Of a stretch of DNA of 64,000 bases, positions 24,694 through 36,142 are shown one piece after another (the first letter of the stretch is position 1; each line of letters begins with the position of its first letter). Location of the stretch: NCBI GenBank assembly GCA_963691705.1, contig OY829542.1:48277002-48341001 (forward strand), written 5' to 3'. The position numbers were made by a program, and so were the translations under genes. The notes below the pieces were generated by a model. It was not told the origin of the DNA and did no database searches. It saw only the letters and a program-made list of their open reading frames with translations. The DNA comes from Viola odorata (Eukaryota > Streptophyta > Magnoliopsida > Malpighiales > Violaceae).

Positions 24694-26210
24694 TCAAAGC
24701 TTGGAGAAGACGGGCTTCCTTTTTTGAAACTGTGCCGAAACCGCCTCTTTTAGATCATCGGATATAAGCACCGCAGAATTCCAAGTGGCCACATAATCCA
24801 ACCCTTGATCCAAACTCATGTCCTGGCTCTTTAATAACACTGCTTTTGTTCCCGTGACTGCAAGAGGAGACTTTGCGGCAATACCTGCACAAAACCCCTC
24901 ATGATCAACTATCTTGTAGCTGTTTTGGATTCGAAAGAAAGGAATCAAATGGCAATATCTACAACCAGTACATAGCTCTCTACTTGACACTTGTCGACCA
25001 TTTTCCAGCTTCTCGCAACAACAAAAGTTTGTAGAACAAGAATGTCGAGTTCGAAAGTAAAGAATAATTTGGCAATATTTACAAAGTCAGTACCTACTAC
25101 GTACAGAGCATTTTCCAGCTTCTCACGATAACAAAAGATTTTAGTAAGAGAATTTAATCATGTTCCATATCATTAAGGAGTTTTCCTGATACAATTCCAC
25201 AGAAAACACATAAGAAAGAAAGCTTCAGCAATTCGACAAAGTTCGTTAGGAGAAATAGAAAAATGCGCACTTGTGTGCACATCCTCACTCACAAAGCCAA
25301 TTCACACATGAATGTGAGATATTCTGGCCATAAACCCTCACAGTATCAAATGATCACTATAGCCTAATACTTCCAACCAAATAACACAATGTTTAATGTG
25401 GCATCACTTCACATGATAAGAAACTAAGATTATCTATTTATGGTTCAACTTTGAGGTGTTTTCTTTCCTCACACAGCTTGGATGCAGCAAGAACATTTTT
25501 AAGCGAATGGCAACAACAAAATAGAATTGCAAGCACGAAGAAACATGGAGGAATGGATAGAGCAACTCACTCTCAGCAACATCACTCACACCCTTTTCCA
25601 AATCCTCCTTCGACTCAAAAACCCGAGAAACCAAACGAATCCCTTTAGCCTCTTGACCCGAAATCCTCCGACCCGTTAAAGCCAAATCCATCGCAAACCC
25701 ATACCCAACAATCCTCGGCAGCCTTTGCAGCGTCCCAAGATCAGCTGTGAGCCCCAAATCCACCTCCTTCACTGAAAAGAACGCGTCTTTCACACAAAAC
25801 CTCATATCACAGGCAGTCACAATATCAACCCCCCCACCAATACACCCACCGTGGATAGCCGCAATCACGGGCTTCTTACACCTCTCGATCGCTGTCACCG
25901 CGTCCTGCAAGAGCTTGATGTCGCGGCGGAGCTTCTCGCCGGCTCGCCCACGGTCGGTCGTGGAACCGGATTGGCTCGTGAGGGAGGTGAAGGTGTTGAG
26001 GTCGATGCCGGCGCAGAAATGGTTGCCGGCGGCGGAGAGGATGATGACTCTGACGTCGGGGTTCTGATCGAGGGAATCGAGGGCGGCAGGGAATTCGGTG
26101 AAGAAGTCAAACGTTAGAGTGTTTAGTTGGGAAGGACGGTTGAGGAGTAAGTGGAAGACACCCGAGTCTGGTGATTTTTGGGATATTTTTACAGTTCTGT
26201 ATTGCTCCAT
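24694..26210 (-). CDS. DCI1: Delta(3,5)-delta(2,4)-dienoyl-CoA isomerase, peroxisomal
   Basis: Two exons, 26210-25571 and 24884-24694, encode 276 aa, close to the length I recall for Arabidopsis DCI1 (278). It is a member of the enoyl-CoA hydratase/isomerase (crotonase) family and acts in peroxisomal beta-oxidation of unsaturated fatty acids with double bonds at odd positions. Oxyanion-hole segments are NHFCAGIDL (63-71) and IHGGCIGGGVD (119-129). Three acidic residues, D129, E149 and D157, keep the exact spacing (20 and 8) of the catalytic D176, E196 and D204 of the rat enzyme. The protein ends in SKL, a type 1 peroxisomal targeting signal. Exon 1 is markedly GC-richer than its surroundings. 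The single intron (24885-25570) interrupts the codon for the Ser in VAESIAAKSP. GDPD lies downstream on the same strand. Confidence 0.95.
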
Positions 26211-26444
26211 TTCTTGAATCTGAGGTTTTGATCGGCGGCAATGGAAGAATCGAGATGGAGTTTACGTGTGGGAAAAAAAGGGTTTAAGATAGAGGATGAG
26301 GAGGATAAAATTTAGAATCTTGGAATTGGAATTTCGAAGTTTGAGAGAGACGATGAAGAAAGGTCAGGGGTTAAACTGCAAGTTCCTAACAACCACATGG
26401 ACTAAATTACATACCATTAAAATTAAAAATTAAAAATTAAAAAG

Positions 26445-26516
26445 AGGTCCTACCGGGAGTCGAACCCAGGTCGCTGGATTCAAAGTCCAGAGTGCTAACC
26501 ACTACACCATAGAACC
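26445..26516 (-). tRNA. tRNA-Gln (anticodon TTG)
   Basis: 72 nt on the minus strand, starting GGTTCTATGGTGTAGTGG. The acceptor stem GGTTCTA pairs with TAGGACC. The anticodon arm is CTGGA-CTTTGAA-TCCAG, reading TTG. The T arm has the B-box GGTTCGACTCC. A T-run (CTCTTTTT) follows at once as a Pol III terminator, and AACAAACA lies just upstream, like the CAA motif of plant tRNA genes. There is no intron. CCA is not encoded, as expected for a nuclear gene. Confidence 0.95.
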
Positions 26517-28795
26517 TGTTTGTTTACACTGGCATGCTTTTAACATAGAGAATGGAGTTGTAATGTACATATTTAATGATAGTTCATGTTGTATTTTAGA
26601 ATTTTATACAATTAATTAACTTTCTTTGTTCAAAGCTACTAATTATTAAAAAGGCGGCGTTCCTAATTATTCTCAATGATTGTTTTTAGTAGATAGATAT
26701 GAAACAAAATACACCATTAAGAATATTGTAATGTTTTCCTATTTTATTTGTTTTATTTTTGAAAAATGAAAAAAAAATCCCAATGATTGAGTTGTTTTAA
26801 GGAAATGAGAGATAGAACCATAATTAATGTAGCAGGTAGTTACACTCTTGATCATATGGATTGAACATGACATGCATGATGTCCACGTACGTACGAAACA
26901 AAGTTTCAAATAATTCTTTATTCAATTTCGTCACTACATTCATGAATCTATTTTATTACAAAATAGTTGTTGAATCACATAAATGTATATAGTCCGTGCA
27001 TTATAAGCTAAAGAAAGGATTAATATTTTTTCCTTCTTTCTTTAAATAGAAAGGATATGGCAAAAACAGTAGAGGCCGTCGTTGGATCGTTTGGAGAAGG
27101 CGAGGACTATTCAATGTTCTTTTTGTTTTAAGCCAAAGATATTGATCTATCCTTTAAAGGGACTTATGGAATTAAAATCATAGTACTAAAGTTAAACATT
27201 ATGAAGCATGTTAATTAATGATCCCGGCACATTAAGTTGTAGTTCCACTAATCTCTAGTATTGTAATGATGATTAATAAAATATTAATCAATTTTATTTT
27301 AAAAAAATAATGACCCACCCCAACTATATTAATGATTATCGAAGCCTATTATTAAAAAAAAGTACTCAATTCGTTTCAAAATAAATATTGTTTGAACGGA
27401 AGAAATCTAATCCCTTATTATATATGAAACTAAATGGTCTCAGTCTTACAAAATGGGCCTAAATTAATCATCATTAGATGTGAGATTAGCGGAACTGTAT
27501 AAAGAGATCTATTAATTTATCATGAATGAACGTCTAGATTTGATTGGTGGGAGAGCTAAACCCTATATATATAAAGTTTAATTAAAACTAGCTGACTTAC
27601 TCATAGACAATGTGACGTTGTTACAATCTAATGCATAGAAACCAGCTCAATATGATCAAGAAAAGGGAAAATCCAATGCTTGCACGTAACCTAATGATTT
27701 GCATATTATTAGGATGCATGTTTAGTTGCAAATGTATTGAGAAATTAGGCAAAAATTAATTTGAACGGTAGAGAATTCACGTCAAAACCGCAAAAAATTA
27801 TGGGGTTGTCAATTAGTTGAACCTATGTGTTTGTACGAACAAAATATTTTAATCCTCAGATAAAATTTTAGACTAACCCAACACGTATATATACGAACAA
27901 ATCAATATTAATTTGATTTGAAATTATATCAATCACAAATCAAAACTCTGCTAAATGCATCTTTCTTCATGTATATACTCGTTGGTTTTTAGACTAACCC
28001 AACAAAATATCTTGAAACTTTACCGTATGAAATAAATGTTTGGAACCACCAGCACCATCATCCACCATGAATCAAATCTCCTTCCCTCCTCACGAAATGC
28101 TAGTCATTTTCTTGATTTACCCCACCAACAACTTATCTCCATCTCCAAAGATGATATTAATGATAAACCCAACAGATTGAAAGATGACACTATATCTTAA
28201 AACTCCGCCATCAATAATACACAAGTCGTTCTTTTCCTATTGCCTAAATACGCCACACACACGTGTCATCCTACATAATATAACATTTTTCGAATTATTG
28301 CATACCGTAAATGCAATGTTTGTGTAAAACGTTCATGTTGTTGACTAATGGAACATTACATTCTTCTTGAATGTGATTTGGTATTGGTCCTTATAATTAA
28401 TCATTGAAGTTTTACGTAACCCATAAAACGAATAATTGCGTTTTTCAATAAACAGACGAAATTGATTAAATTGTGGAAATAATTTTGTAAGGCGATGCCT
28501 GAAAAAGACGAATGCCGTTAACCGGTTAATTAATTAATTATTTTGGCAGCTATACACGTACCTTATAAAGAAATCGTGTATTTTAGATTTGCATAGCAAT
28601 TTAGCAAACTTAGCAACACAGCTAATACAAATTGTGACGGGCAACTCGACCCCGATTCACTTTAGTGCTTGTGATGTGTCAGTATATGTATATTTGTACG
28701 TACGAATCTCTTTATATTATAGGAAACGGTAATCAAACCAAATACTCCTTTGTTATAACATAAATGGAAATTGTTAATAGCAACGAATTTCAAGT

Positions 28796-28985
28796 TACTC
28801 AATCGCTTAGATCAACTGGTAGAGAATTATCTTAGCTAGTTTAACAAGAAGTTTCAGGTTCGGTTATGAATATACACTTGTAAAGAGATTTAACTCGGGG
28901 TCAAAATAATTGATAACTAACGTGGTGATCAGATATCGAATGGTAGAAATACCATCAAATTAGTAACATAGTGAATTGGTGGTGT
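28796..28985 (+). repeat. Possible degenerate tRNA-derived SINE
   Basis: TAGATCAACTGGTAGAGAA at 28808 resembles a Pol III A-box region and GGTTCGGTTAT at 28858 resembles a B-box at plausible spacing. The intervening arms do not fold as a functional tRNA. No clear poly(A) tail or target duplication was found, so this remains tentative. Confidence 0.3.
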
Positions 28986-29672
28986 TGGCTATGGCTTCCA
29001 CCTAGCATTCCAAAAAAGAAAAGGCACATTTAAAACAAAGAAACCGAAGAAAACGTACAAGATCCCAAAAACAAGAAATGGAAAACAACAAAAAGGGAAG
29101 AACAGCAATGATTATTGTTAATAGGTCATGTATTTTGTCATTGCGCTCGACTCATGATATATAACTGCAAAATTAAAAGATACAAATATGGCTTCCAGCA
29201 GAAAAAAGTCAGATCGGTCATCTCCTACCTCACACGCAATTTCCAGTGGCATTGAACTCACACTACCATACAAAACAAAAACCGCTACCAAAACTGGTTT
29301 TTTTTTATATATAAAATAAAATAAAATCCAGTGGAGCTGACGTGGCAAGCAGCATTTAATTCATTTTTTATTCCATTATGAGATGAAAAAATTATTGAGG
29401 AATTTGGTAGGGTAATGAAAGTAATTTCTTTCTCGTACTTTAGTTTTTTTTTTCGCTTATAGAAAGAAGAAGATATATATAAATCCGAGGCGGAATTGGA
29501 AAAAAAAATACTATATTTCTAGAATTGTCTAGGGATATTTAATATTAATTATTAATTTGGTTCGAGATAGGAACCGGAAAAATGTGGAAAATACTTGTAA
29601 TTATTATTGAGGGGGAAAAAGAAGAAAAGAAGAAAAAAAACAAAAAGAAAAAGGAAGAATGTTATGTATATA

Positions 29673-29889
29673 CTCCCTTCGTCCTTTAATAACTGACGTT
29701 TTAATTTTTGGCATGCATATTAAAAAGGCCGAATGACTCATTATTTGAGACAATTTTACCTCAAACTTTTTCTCGAACTTAGAGCGTACCACTCATGTAA
29801 TTCAAGAAAAAATTCGAAGTAAAATTGTCTCAAACAGCAAATTATCCGATCTTTTTAATATGCGTGTCAAAAGTCAAGGACGGAGGGAG
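29673..29889. mobile_element. Stowaway-like (Tc1/mariner) MITE
   Basis: 217 bp. Terminal inverted repeats CTCCCTTCGTCCTT and, at the far end, AGGACGGAGGGAG match the Stowaway consensus CTCCCTCCGTCC. TA dinucleotides flank both ends (29671-29672 and 29890-29891). Subterminal arms containing AAAATTGTCT and TTTTTAATATGC also pair. It lies about 0.8 kb upstream of the SWEET TATA box. Confidence 0.9.
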
Positions 29890-29943
29890 TATATATAAGA
29901 GAGAAACGGCTAAACGGAAACTTAAAACAGCGTTTTGGGAAGT

Positions 29944-30040
29944 CACGTGAAATAAGCTTTAGGAATGGGGACATATTTGCGATATACGAGTAACGTAAAA
30001 ACCTTAACACCCACCCCCCTATCCCATTATAATGACGTCA
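29944..30040 (+). promoter_or_regulatory. G-box and TGACGTCA element upstream of the SWEET gene
   Basis: CACGTG at 29944-29949 and the palindrome TGACGTCA at 30033-30040 lie 680-780 bp upstream of the SWEET TATA box. Both are ACGT-core sites bound by plant bZIP factors, including ABA-responsive ones. Arabidopsis SWEET15/SAG29 responds to osmotic stress and senescence, so these are plausible but untested control sites. Confidence 0.4.
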
Positions 30041-30721
30041 CGCCTTCCACTAAGCGCGTGAGAGATCATCCTCCCTTAGTATCCGATTAATATTAGACTT
30101 TTTTTCTTTCTTAGAAGGTTTGCTAGTTATTTCATTCCCTTTTTTATAAAGTATGACCTATATTAAGGATATTTATGTAGTTCATACCTAAAATTCTCAA
30201 ATAATATCTTACAAAATTTAAAATAAAAGTAAAAATAATTTTTTTAACACAGTTCAACACTACATCCACGTACATACATAAAGAGGCTTTTACTATGATG
30301 AAAATTACCGGTAATAAAAAAATGTCTTTAATTCTAAGTTGAATTTTTACTTTCAAATATCAGCAAGATAAGAATTTCAAACCAAAACTCAATAATTGTA
30401 GTGCATGATTAATTAGAGTGAATTATTATTATTAACTTAATCAAGCGGTAAATCGTGAAATGTGTTTTTACTTTTTAATTTGATTATGAGCTACCCATAT
30501 GCCACTATGGAGTAGTAGTAATAAGTTAGGCATTTGGTAGGGAGGTGAGGACACGCGATTGGGAGGGGGCGCGTGGGGGTGTGTAGCAAGTGATTTTATG
30601 CAACGCCACCACTTGTCATGCAACAAGGATGATGAGTTCAATACGCACACTCACTCGTAAAAAAAAATTTAAAAAAATAATTGACATGTAAATCCAGGGG
30701 AAAGGGTATGGTGCGCGCGCA

Positions 30722-30729
30722 TATATAAA
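30722..30729 (+). promoter_or_regulatory. TATA box of the SWEET gene
   Basis: TATATAAA, 255 bp upstream of the ATG at 30977, sits just after a GCGCGCGC tract. A leader of about 220 nt follows, rich in CT and GA tracts. The motif and spacing are what a plant Pol II promoter shows. Confidence 0.65.
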
Positions 30730-30976
30730 GGGTGCAACAAGCAAACAGAAATCTCATCATCAATCTTTCCATTTTCTTGTGCATGAGAGCTTGGCCAATT
30801 TTGGTGCTCGAGACACAGAATTAGGGTTTACACGCTTGTGGCCCTTCTTCTTTCTCCTCTGTGTTTCTTGTCCAATTAGTTTCCATCATTTTTTTAAACA
30901 AAGAGTGGTAAAAGAGAGAGAGAGTTGTTGAAGATTCATTTTTGGGTGGTAATTTTACAAATTGAGGAGATCAAAA

Positions 30977-33036
30977 ATGGCATTAATGAACACGCACCCT
31001 CCATTGGCATTAACATTTGGAATTCTAGGTATATATATATATATATACACACACACTTCAACAAGTATAAATCTTGCATATTCATATATTTTCCTTTTCA
31101 TCAAATTCATTCTTCCTAATTTAAACTTGCATTTTTCATGTACATATGCAAAGTTTACCAAGCACAAATCTATGAGAAACTTGGTTTTATATGCATACCA
31201 TCATCATCTAACTGCTTTTCTTGCTTTTAAACTTTTGCTTATGAGTATATATGTATGTTTCTTTTTCTTTTTCTTTCTTTCTTTCTTTAAAAAAAAAGAA
31301 CTATTTATCTTATATATAATCCTTGAATATATGGAATAGTAATTTGTTAGAGATTTTCAATCAATTAACTTGCAATTTTTGTTATTCAAATTGGCATCAA
31401 ATATGCTATTAATTATTAGCTGACCTAATTTGCACTACAGTTGTGTTTAATTGGCAATTCAAACACACTTCATTAATAGCGAGAATGAAACCTTTATAGT
31501 ATATAGTTTTTTGTATTATTTATAATATTAAAATGTACTGTAGTTATAATCTTCTTGAACTCATATCTAGATTGTGATTCACCTACCATTTCTTGAAAAC
31601 CATGTATGATAAATTATGTTCAAATAAAAAATACCAGCAAAAAAGAAAGTTGTTAGCTATAGTATGACAAAAAATATGCTGATTAAATTTGGTTCACGAG
31701 CTACATGTTTACAAGGATAACAGCTGGTTTAATTTCTTGTTTAGGATAAATTATTTGTCTACCGATCAGCTAATTAATTCATTTCCTTTTGTGATCATTA
31801 ATGACAGGTAACATTATCTCCCTCATGGTCTACCTAGCTCCACTGTAAGTTAATTTTTCTTCGTTTTTACGATACCTGAAAAAACGGGGGGAAAAAATTT
31901 ATCATGAGATTTAATTTTGGTTCGGTTCGGTTTGATTTTTGCAGGCCAACATTTTACAGAATTTACAAGAAGAAATCGACGGAAAGCTTCCAATCGCTGC
32001 CATATATTGTGGCATTGTTCAGTTCAATGTTGTGGCTGTACTATGCGATGATGAAGAAAGATGCTTTCCTCCTCATCACCATCAACAGTTTTGGTTGTGT
32101 CGTAGAAACTATCTACATCAGCTTTTTTATTGCCTATGCATCAAAAGAGAACAAGGTATAATATTTATTGAACATTTCTTTAACGTTATTCAAGATTATA
32201 ATAATAAAAAATTAAGTAGTAATTATTATTTTTCAAAAAATACACTATACCGCAGGTTTCAACCATGAAACTTCTGGCTTCGATGAACTTGGTGCTGTTT
32301 TCTCTCATCATTATTCTTGTACAATTTATAGTCAATGAATCTGCTCGTGTCCCGGTTCTTGGTTGGATTTGTGTTGCCTTCTCTGTCTGCGTTTTTGCAG
32401 CACCCTTAAACATTGTGGTGAGTCCTGATCATCAGCATTTCTCTATCTCTACATTTGGCTTAAGTTGTAATTTCTTGCTCTACCAGATCAATCCGGTGAG
32501 AACAAGCGGTTGTGAAATTCCTAATAATTTCCATTTTTCTTTGCAGAAACAAGTTATTAGGACAAAGAGTGTGGAGTTCATGCCATTCAACCTGTCATTT
32601 TTCCTTACATTAAGTGCAGTTATGTGGTTTTCCTATGGTTTATTCTTGAAGGACTTATGCATTGCAGTAAGTACTAATTAATTAACCGATCAATCAATTC
32701 ATCAATTCCCATTTCCCCAATTCAAATTTTTTTTTTAATTTTTAATTTTTAAAATTGTTTATTTTTCAGCTGCCAAATATTTTAGGATTTATCTTGGGAC
32801 TACTTCAGATGCTGCTGTATGCAGTTTACAGGAGAACGAGCAAGATCATTATAATAGAGGAAAAGAATAAGTTACCAGAACATTTAAAAAGCATTGTCAT
32901 TTTAACCTCTCTTGGCACTTCTGAAGTTTACCCAGTTCCTGACGGTGAAAAAACAGGGCAACCTGCAGCTGATGAGGACAAAAATAATGCAGAAGAAGCT
33001 GACCAGAAACCAGATGATCATGAATGCCCAGTTTGA
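30977..33036 (+). CDS. SWEET15: Clade III SWEET sugar transporter, SWEET15-like
   Basis: Six exons: 30977-31028, 31808-31844, 31945-32155, 32256-32417, 32547-32666 and 32770-33036, giving 282 aa. The 37-bp second exon is typical of SWEET genes. Two MtN3/saliva domains (about residues 12-99 and 134-218) make seven membrane helices of a plasma-membrane bidirectional sugar uniporter. Conserved pieces are [64 protein letters not shown] and [10 protein letters not shown]25, S56, V146 and S177 match the V/S/V/S set reported for sucrose-transporting AtSWEET13, so sucrose transport is likely. The hydrophilic acidic tail (about residues 215-282) faces the cytosol. Clade III is clear. SWEET15 rather than SWEET10-14 rests on its position between PBS1 and NAC083-like genes, as in Arabidopsis. 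Confidence 0.93.
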
Positions 33037-33762
33037 TTGCTGATCAATCAATCAATTAAATGATCGAAAAAGAAAAAAAACTACTCTCATCTCCTCTCAA
33101 TTATTGCAAGAATTTGAACAATGTTGGCCAGTTGGATTCTGTGATCAAGCATTCCCCTCCTGGTCTGTACGATTACTTGTCTGTTTCTGCCACTGTCCAA
33201 ATTAAATGAGTGAAAGCGATATGCTTAAATTGTTCATTCTGTTTCCTTTTTTCCTGTCCATTAAAAATAAATATATAAATATATGAAAAATACATTTCTT
33301 CTGATTGAATTTGTCTGTTATACATTATACATGATAAGAACGTACTGATATATGTACACTCAAGTTCTAATTTCAGACTTTCAATTCATTTGAATTTGGG
33401 GCGATAACTAACTGATCAGATGTGATGTGTTACAATTTCAGTACTTTTATGATGCCGTAAATAAAAAAGTTTAACATGATCCTAACAAAATCCAAACCTC
33501 ATTTCACATCATCAACATTTTACATCATCGACGATTTTAACTTACACAAAAAGTACTTCTAATCTATAAATTCACTGTTGCAAGATCTAGTCATCTACTT
33601 TGTAAAAAGGTCATGCTAGTACTATATGCTTGTTCTAAATACTACTAGCAAGTAGTGGTCTGGAGCGCGAATTCTAACGAATCTTTCGGCATTTCTTGGA
33701 GACTCGAACGTGACAATGATTTTGATCTTCATTACAAGTACTAGAATATTCCGGAGAAGCTG
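33037..33762. other. 3' flank of the SWEET gene
   Basis: The first few hundred bases are probably the SWEET 3' untranslated region. AATAAATATAT near 33268 could contain a polyadenylation signal. No other feature is seen. Confidence 0.5.
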
Positions 33763-33972
33763 TCAGGAATAAATGCTAACCGGGCCAGTTTTTTTAACCA
33801 TTTCTTGTAGCTTGACGCTCGCAAACTCACCAATTTCAGATCAATCATTGCCTGCTTTTCCTTTCCTGAGTAGGTTAGTGAGAAACAGAGCAAGCACATG
33901 GATTGGAACAAGTGCGAGGCCAGGTAGGATTGCACAGGACATGGCATCATGTGAAGTAAAGAACAAGCCGGT
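33763..33972 (-). pseudogene. Decayed terminal exon of an unidentified membrane protein
   Basis: Read on the minus strand from a good acceptor (TTTTTTGTAG at 33973), 70 codons stay open except for one internal TGA at 33841-33843 (codon 44), ending at TGA 33763-33765. The first part is TGLFFTSHDAMSCAILPG followed by a hydrophobic helix (LALVPIHVLALFLTNLL) and basic RKGK. The part after the stop (GEFASVKLQEMVKKTGPVSI) also looks protein-like. I do not recognise the family. A former last exon, now broken, is the simplest reading; upstream exons are not visible. Confidence 0.4.
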
Positions 33973-36142
33973 CTACAAAAAATGTCTGATTCTAATTATC
34001 AAATCCTGTCCGGGCGATTTTTGGGTAGGCCACAGATGAAATGTGGAATCCTGGATTATTGGGAATTTGGAATATTGTCCTAGTCAAATCAAATTATTCA
34101 ATCAATTTTGATTTTTTGTTTTTGGTAGGCCAATGAAATGACGCGTTCATGCCACTTTGGCTGGCTACGTGCATACTGTCTTGGTGATGAGATCTAATAA
34201 TTTCGAGACCTCCCTCATGATTGTTTCCTTTCCCATTTATTGCAGCAGACAGAAGAGTTGTCTACTTACAAAGTAGAGATTAGGACAAACATTCATTTCT
34301 TGAAGAGAGGTAGGTTTCTTTTTCTTTTTCTTTTTTTTTCTTTTGGTTATAAGAGGTGAGTTTTTGTGTGTAAATTGTAGAGTATTGATATGAATGGGGT
34401 CACATTTGATTAGACTATGATAAATAATTGGAGAAATAGGACAACCTTTTCCAATTCTTGTGTCAAAATTTTAATTTTTTCCCGTAAGTTTATTCTTGTT
34501 ACCAATATCGTTTTAAACGTGACGAATGATTCGAATGAAGTTGGAAAGGAAAAAATACTATTGAGTTGATCTTCTGAAGCGGTTGAACTAATTGACCCAA
34601 AAGTCTTACAAAAATTGAAAAGAATAAAATTTATAATTTTTTAATGTGCATTTGTGTATTTTATATCAACTAGAGGCGAAGCCATAATTTTTTTCCTTGG
34701 ATAGACTAATATTAATATACAAAAAATATTATAATATATATAATTATTTTTACCTAATTAACGAAATATTTAATAATTATACATGTATACTAACATTTTT
34801 TTATATCAAAGGCAACTACACCAACATAGTTTTTGGGAATGAAATACCCATAAGACCACCTTAGAGCTTTAAAATAAAAATTCAAATTTTAATTTGATCT
34901 AAATATTGAAATTTTGACTTTTCTAAAATTCTAATTGTACTGTGTATACTAAATATAGTAATATTTTTTATTAGTAAAAGTATAACTTGTTAAGATATAT
35001 ACAAATATTTTTTTACTATTTTTGTAAATGTTGAGGTGTACAAATCAAAATACCACATCGAAAAAACGAGAGATAAAAATCAAATATAAGAGTGGTGAAA
35101 CTCTTAATGGAATGAGATATTTCAGAAAAACCGTACGAGTTCAGATTCAAAACGGATAATATCATTCTATTAAAAAATAACGAGTGGTTTTTATCCACCC
35201 ATTATTTAACTTAATTTAATCTAGTTGAATTATTAACCTATTGATATAAAACAGAACGGTTAAATGTATGGAGTTTGCTTTCCTTGTTTTTTTTCTCCTT
35301 AAGAAAAAAGTAGTACAAGTTACATACGTGGAAGATGCTTCCGTAAAAATCTCCCACGAATTCTGATAAAAAAAAATCCCACGTAAAGGCTCAGTTTCAA
35401 ATCTGAATAGTATCACGTTGGATGATGATGTGGCACTAACGTCCAAGGGATGAGTTGCAATCGGTTAATTCTTATTTTAATTCTCATCCGTTTTGGGAAG
35501 CCTGCGGCAGATTTTCTCTCACTTGTCGTGCTCCTCTCCTCCGGTGAGCAAATACCAGTCGCCCTTAGTATTTGACTCGAGCGCGATGTTGTGGGTGTAA
35601 CGTTGGATGTTAGGCGCATAAGGGTGTTTTCTTTTGAAAAAAGTCTGAATAAAAAAGCTTACATATAAAGAGAGCAAAGATGAATATCATTCATTTGATA
35701 CAGATTACATCAATTAGTTGGTACATACAACAGAAATGTTTATGGCTGGGGAAAAAAACATACAAACAAGAGCCGGGGCAAGCAGGAGAACATGACTTAG
35801 ACGTTTTTACTCTCAAAATTTGATAAATACGCCTTGTTCTTCCGTTGCTCTCCTAGCTGATAATGTACACTCTCCGTTCGCTTTTTCTTCATCATCGTCA
35901 TCTTGTTCTATGTTTCAACAAAGAACCTTTACGAAAAGGGAAGAAAAATGATACAAAAAAAGCTTTAAGAACATACTGGCACCGAATTCCTCGCAACAAG
36001 CTGTTTGGATAGATCAGTGATCTTCCAATGTTTCACGCTCCAGCGGCGAAGGAGTGCGGTAACAAAAATAATGCAGAAGGATGATGCCTAGCATTATTAC
36101 TGGAGACTGCAGTACCACCTAGCCATGTTACTCGCTGGAGTA
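33973..36142. other. Intergenic region between the SWEET and PBS1 genes
   Basis: The two genes converge on this stretch. It is AT-rich, with a moderately GC-rich patch at 35400-35640 that has a 68-codon open frame but no recognisable domain. The PBS1 3' untranslated region occupies the right end. Confidence 0.6.

Larger units (their letters stand above)
26517..30721. other. Intergenic region upstream of the SWEET gene
   Basis: About 4.2 kb without a recognisable protein gene. It contains a tRNA-like degenerate sequence (28796-28985), a Stowaway MITE (29673-29889) and, closer to the SWEET gene, a G-box and a TGACGTCA palindrome. Short open frames elsewhere are AT-rich and featureless. Confidence 0.65.

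Noticed and set aside
25451..26117. Plus- and minus-strand open frames overlapping DCI1 exon 1
   Set aside because: They arise from the GC-rich codon use of DCI1. The crotonase-family frame is the only one with conserved motifs.
35413..35619. 68-codon minus-strand frame between the SWEET and PBS1 genes
   Set aside because: No family resemblance and no supporting splice sites or promoter. Left as intergenic.
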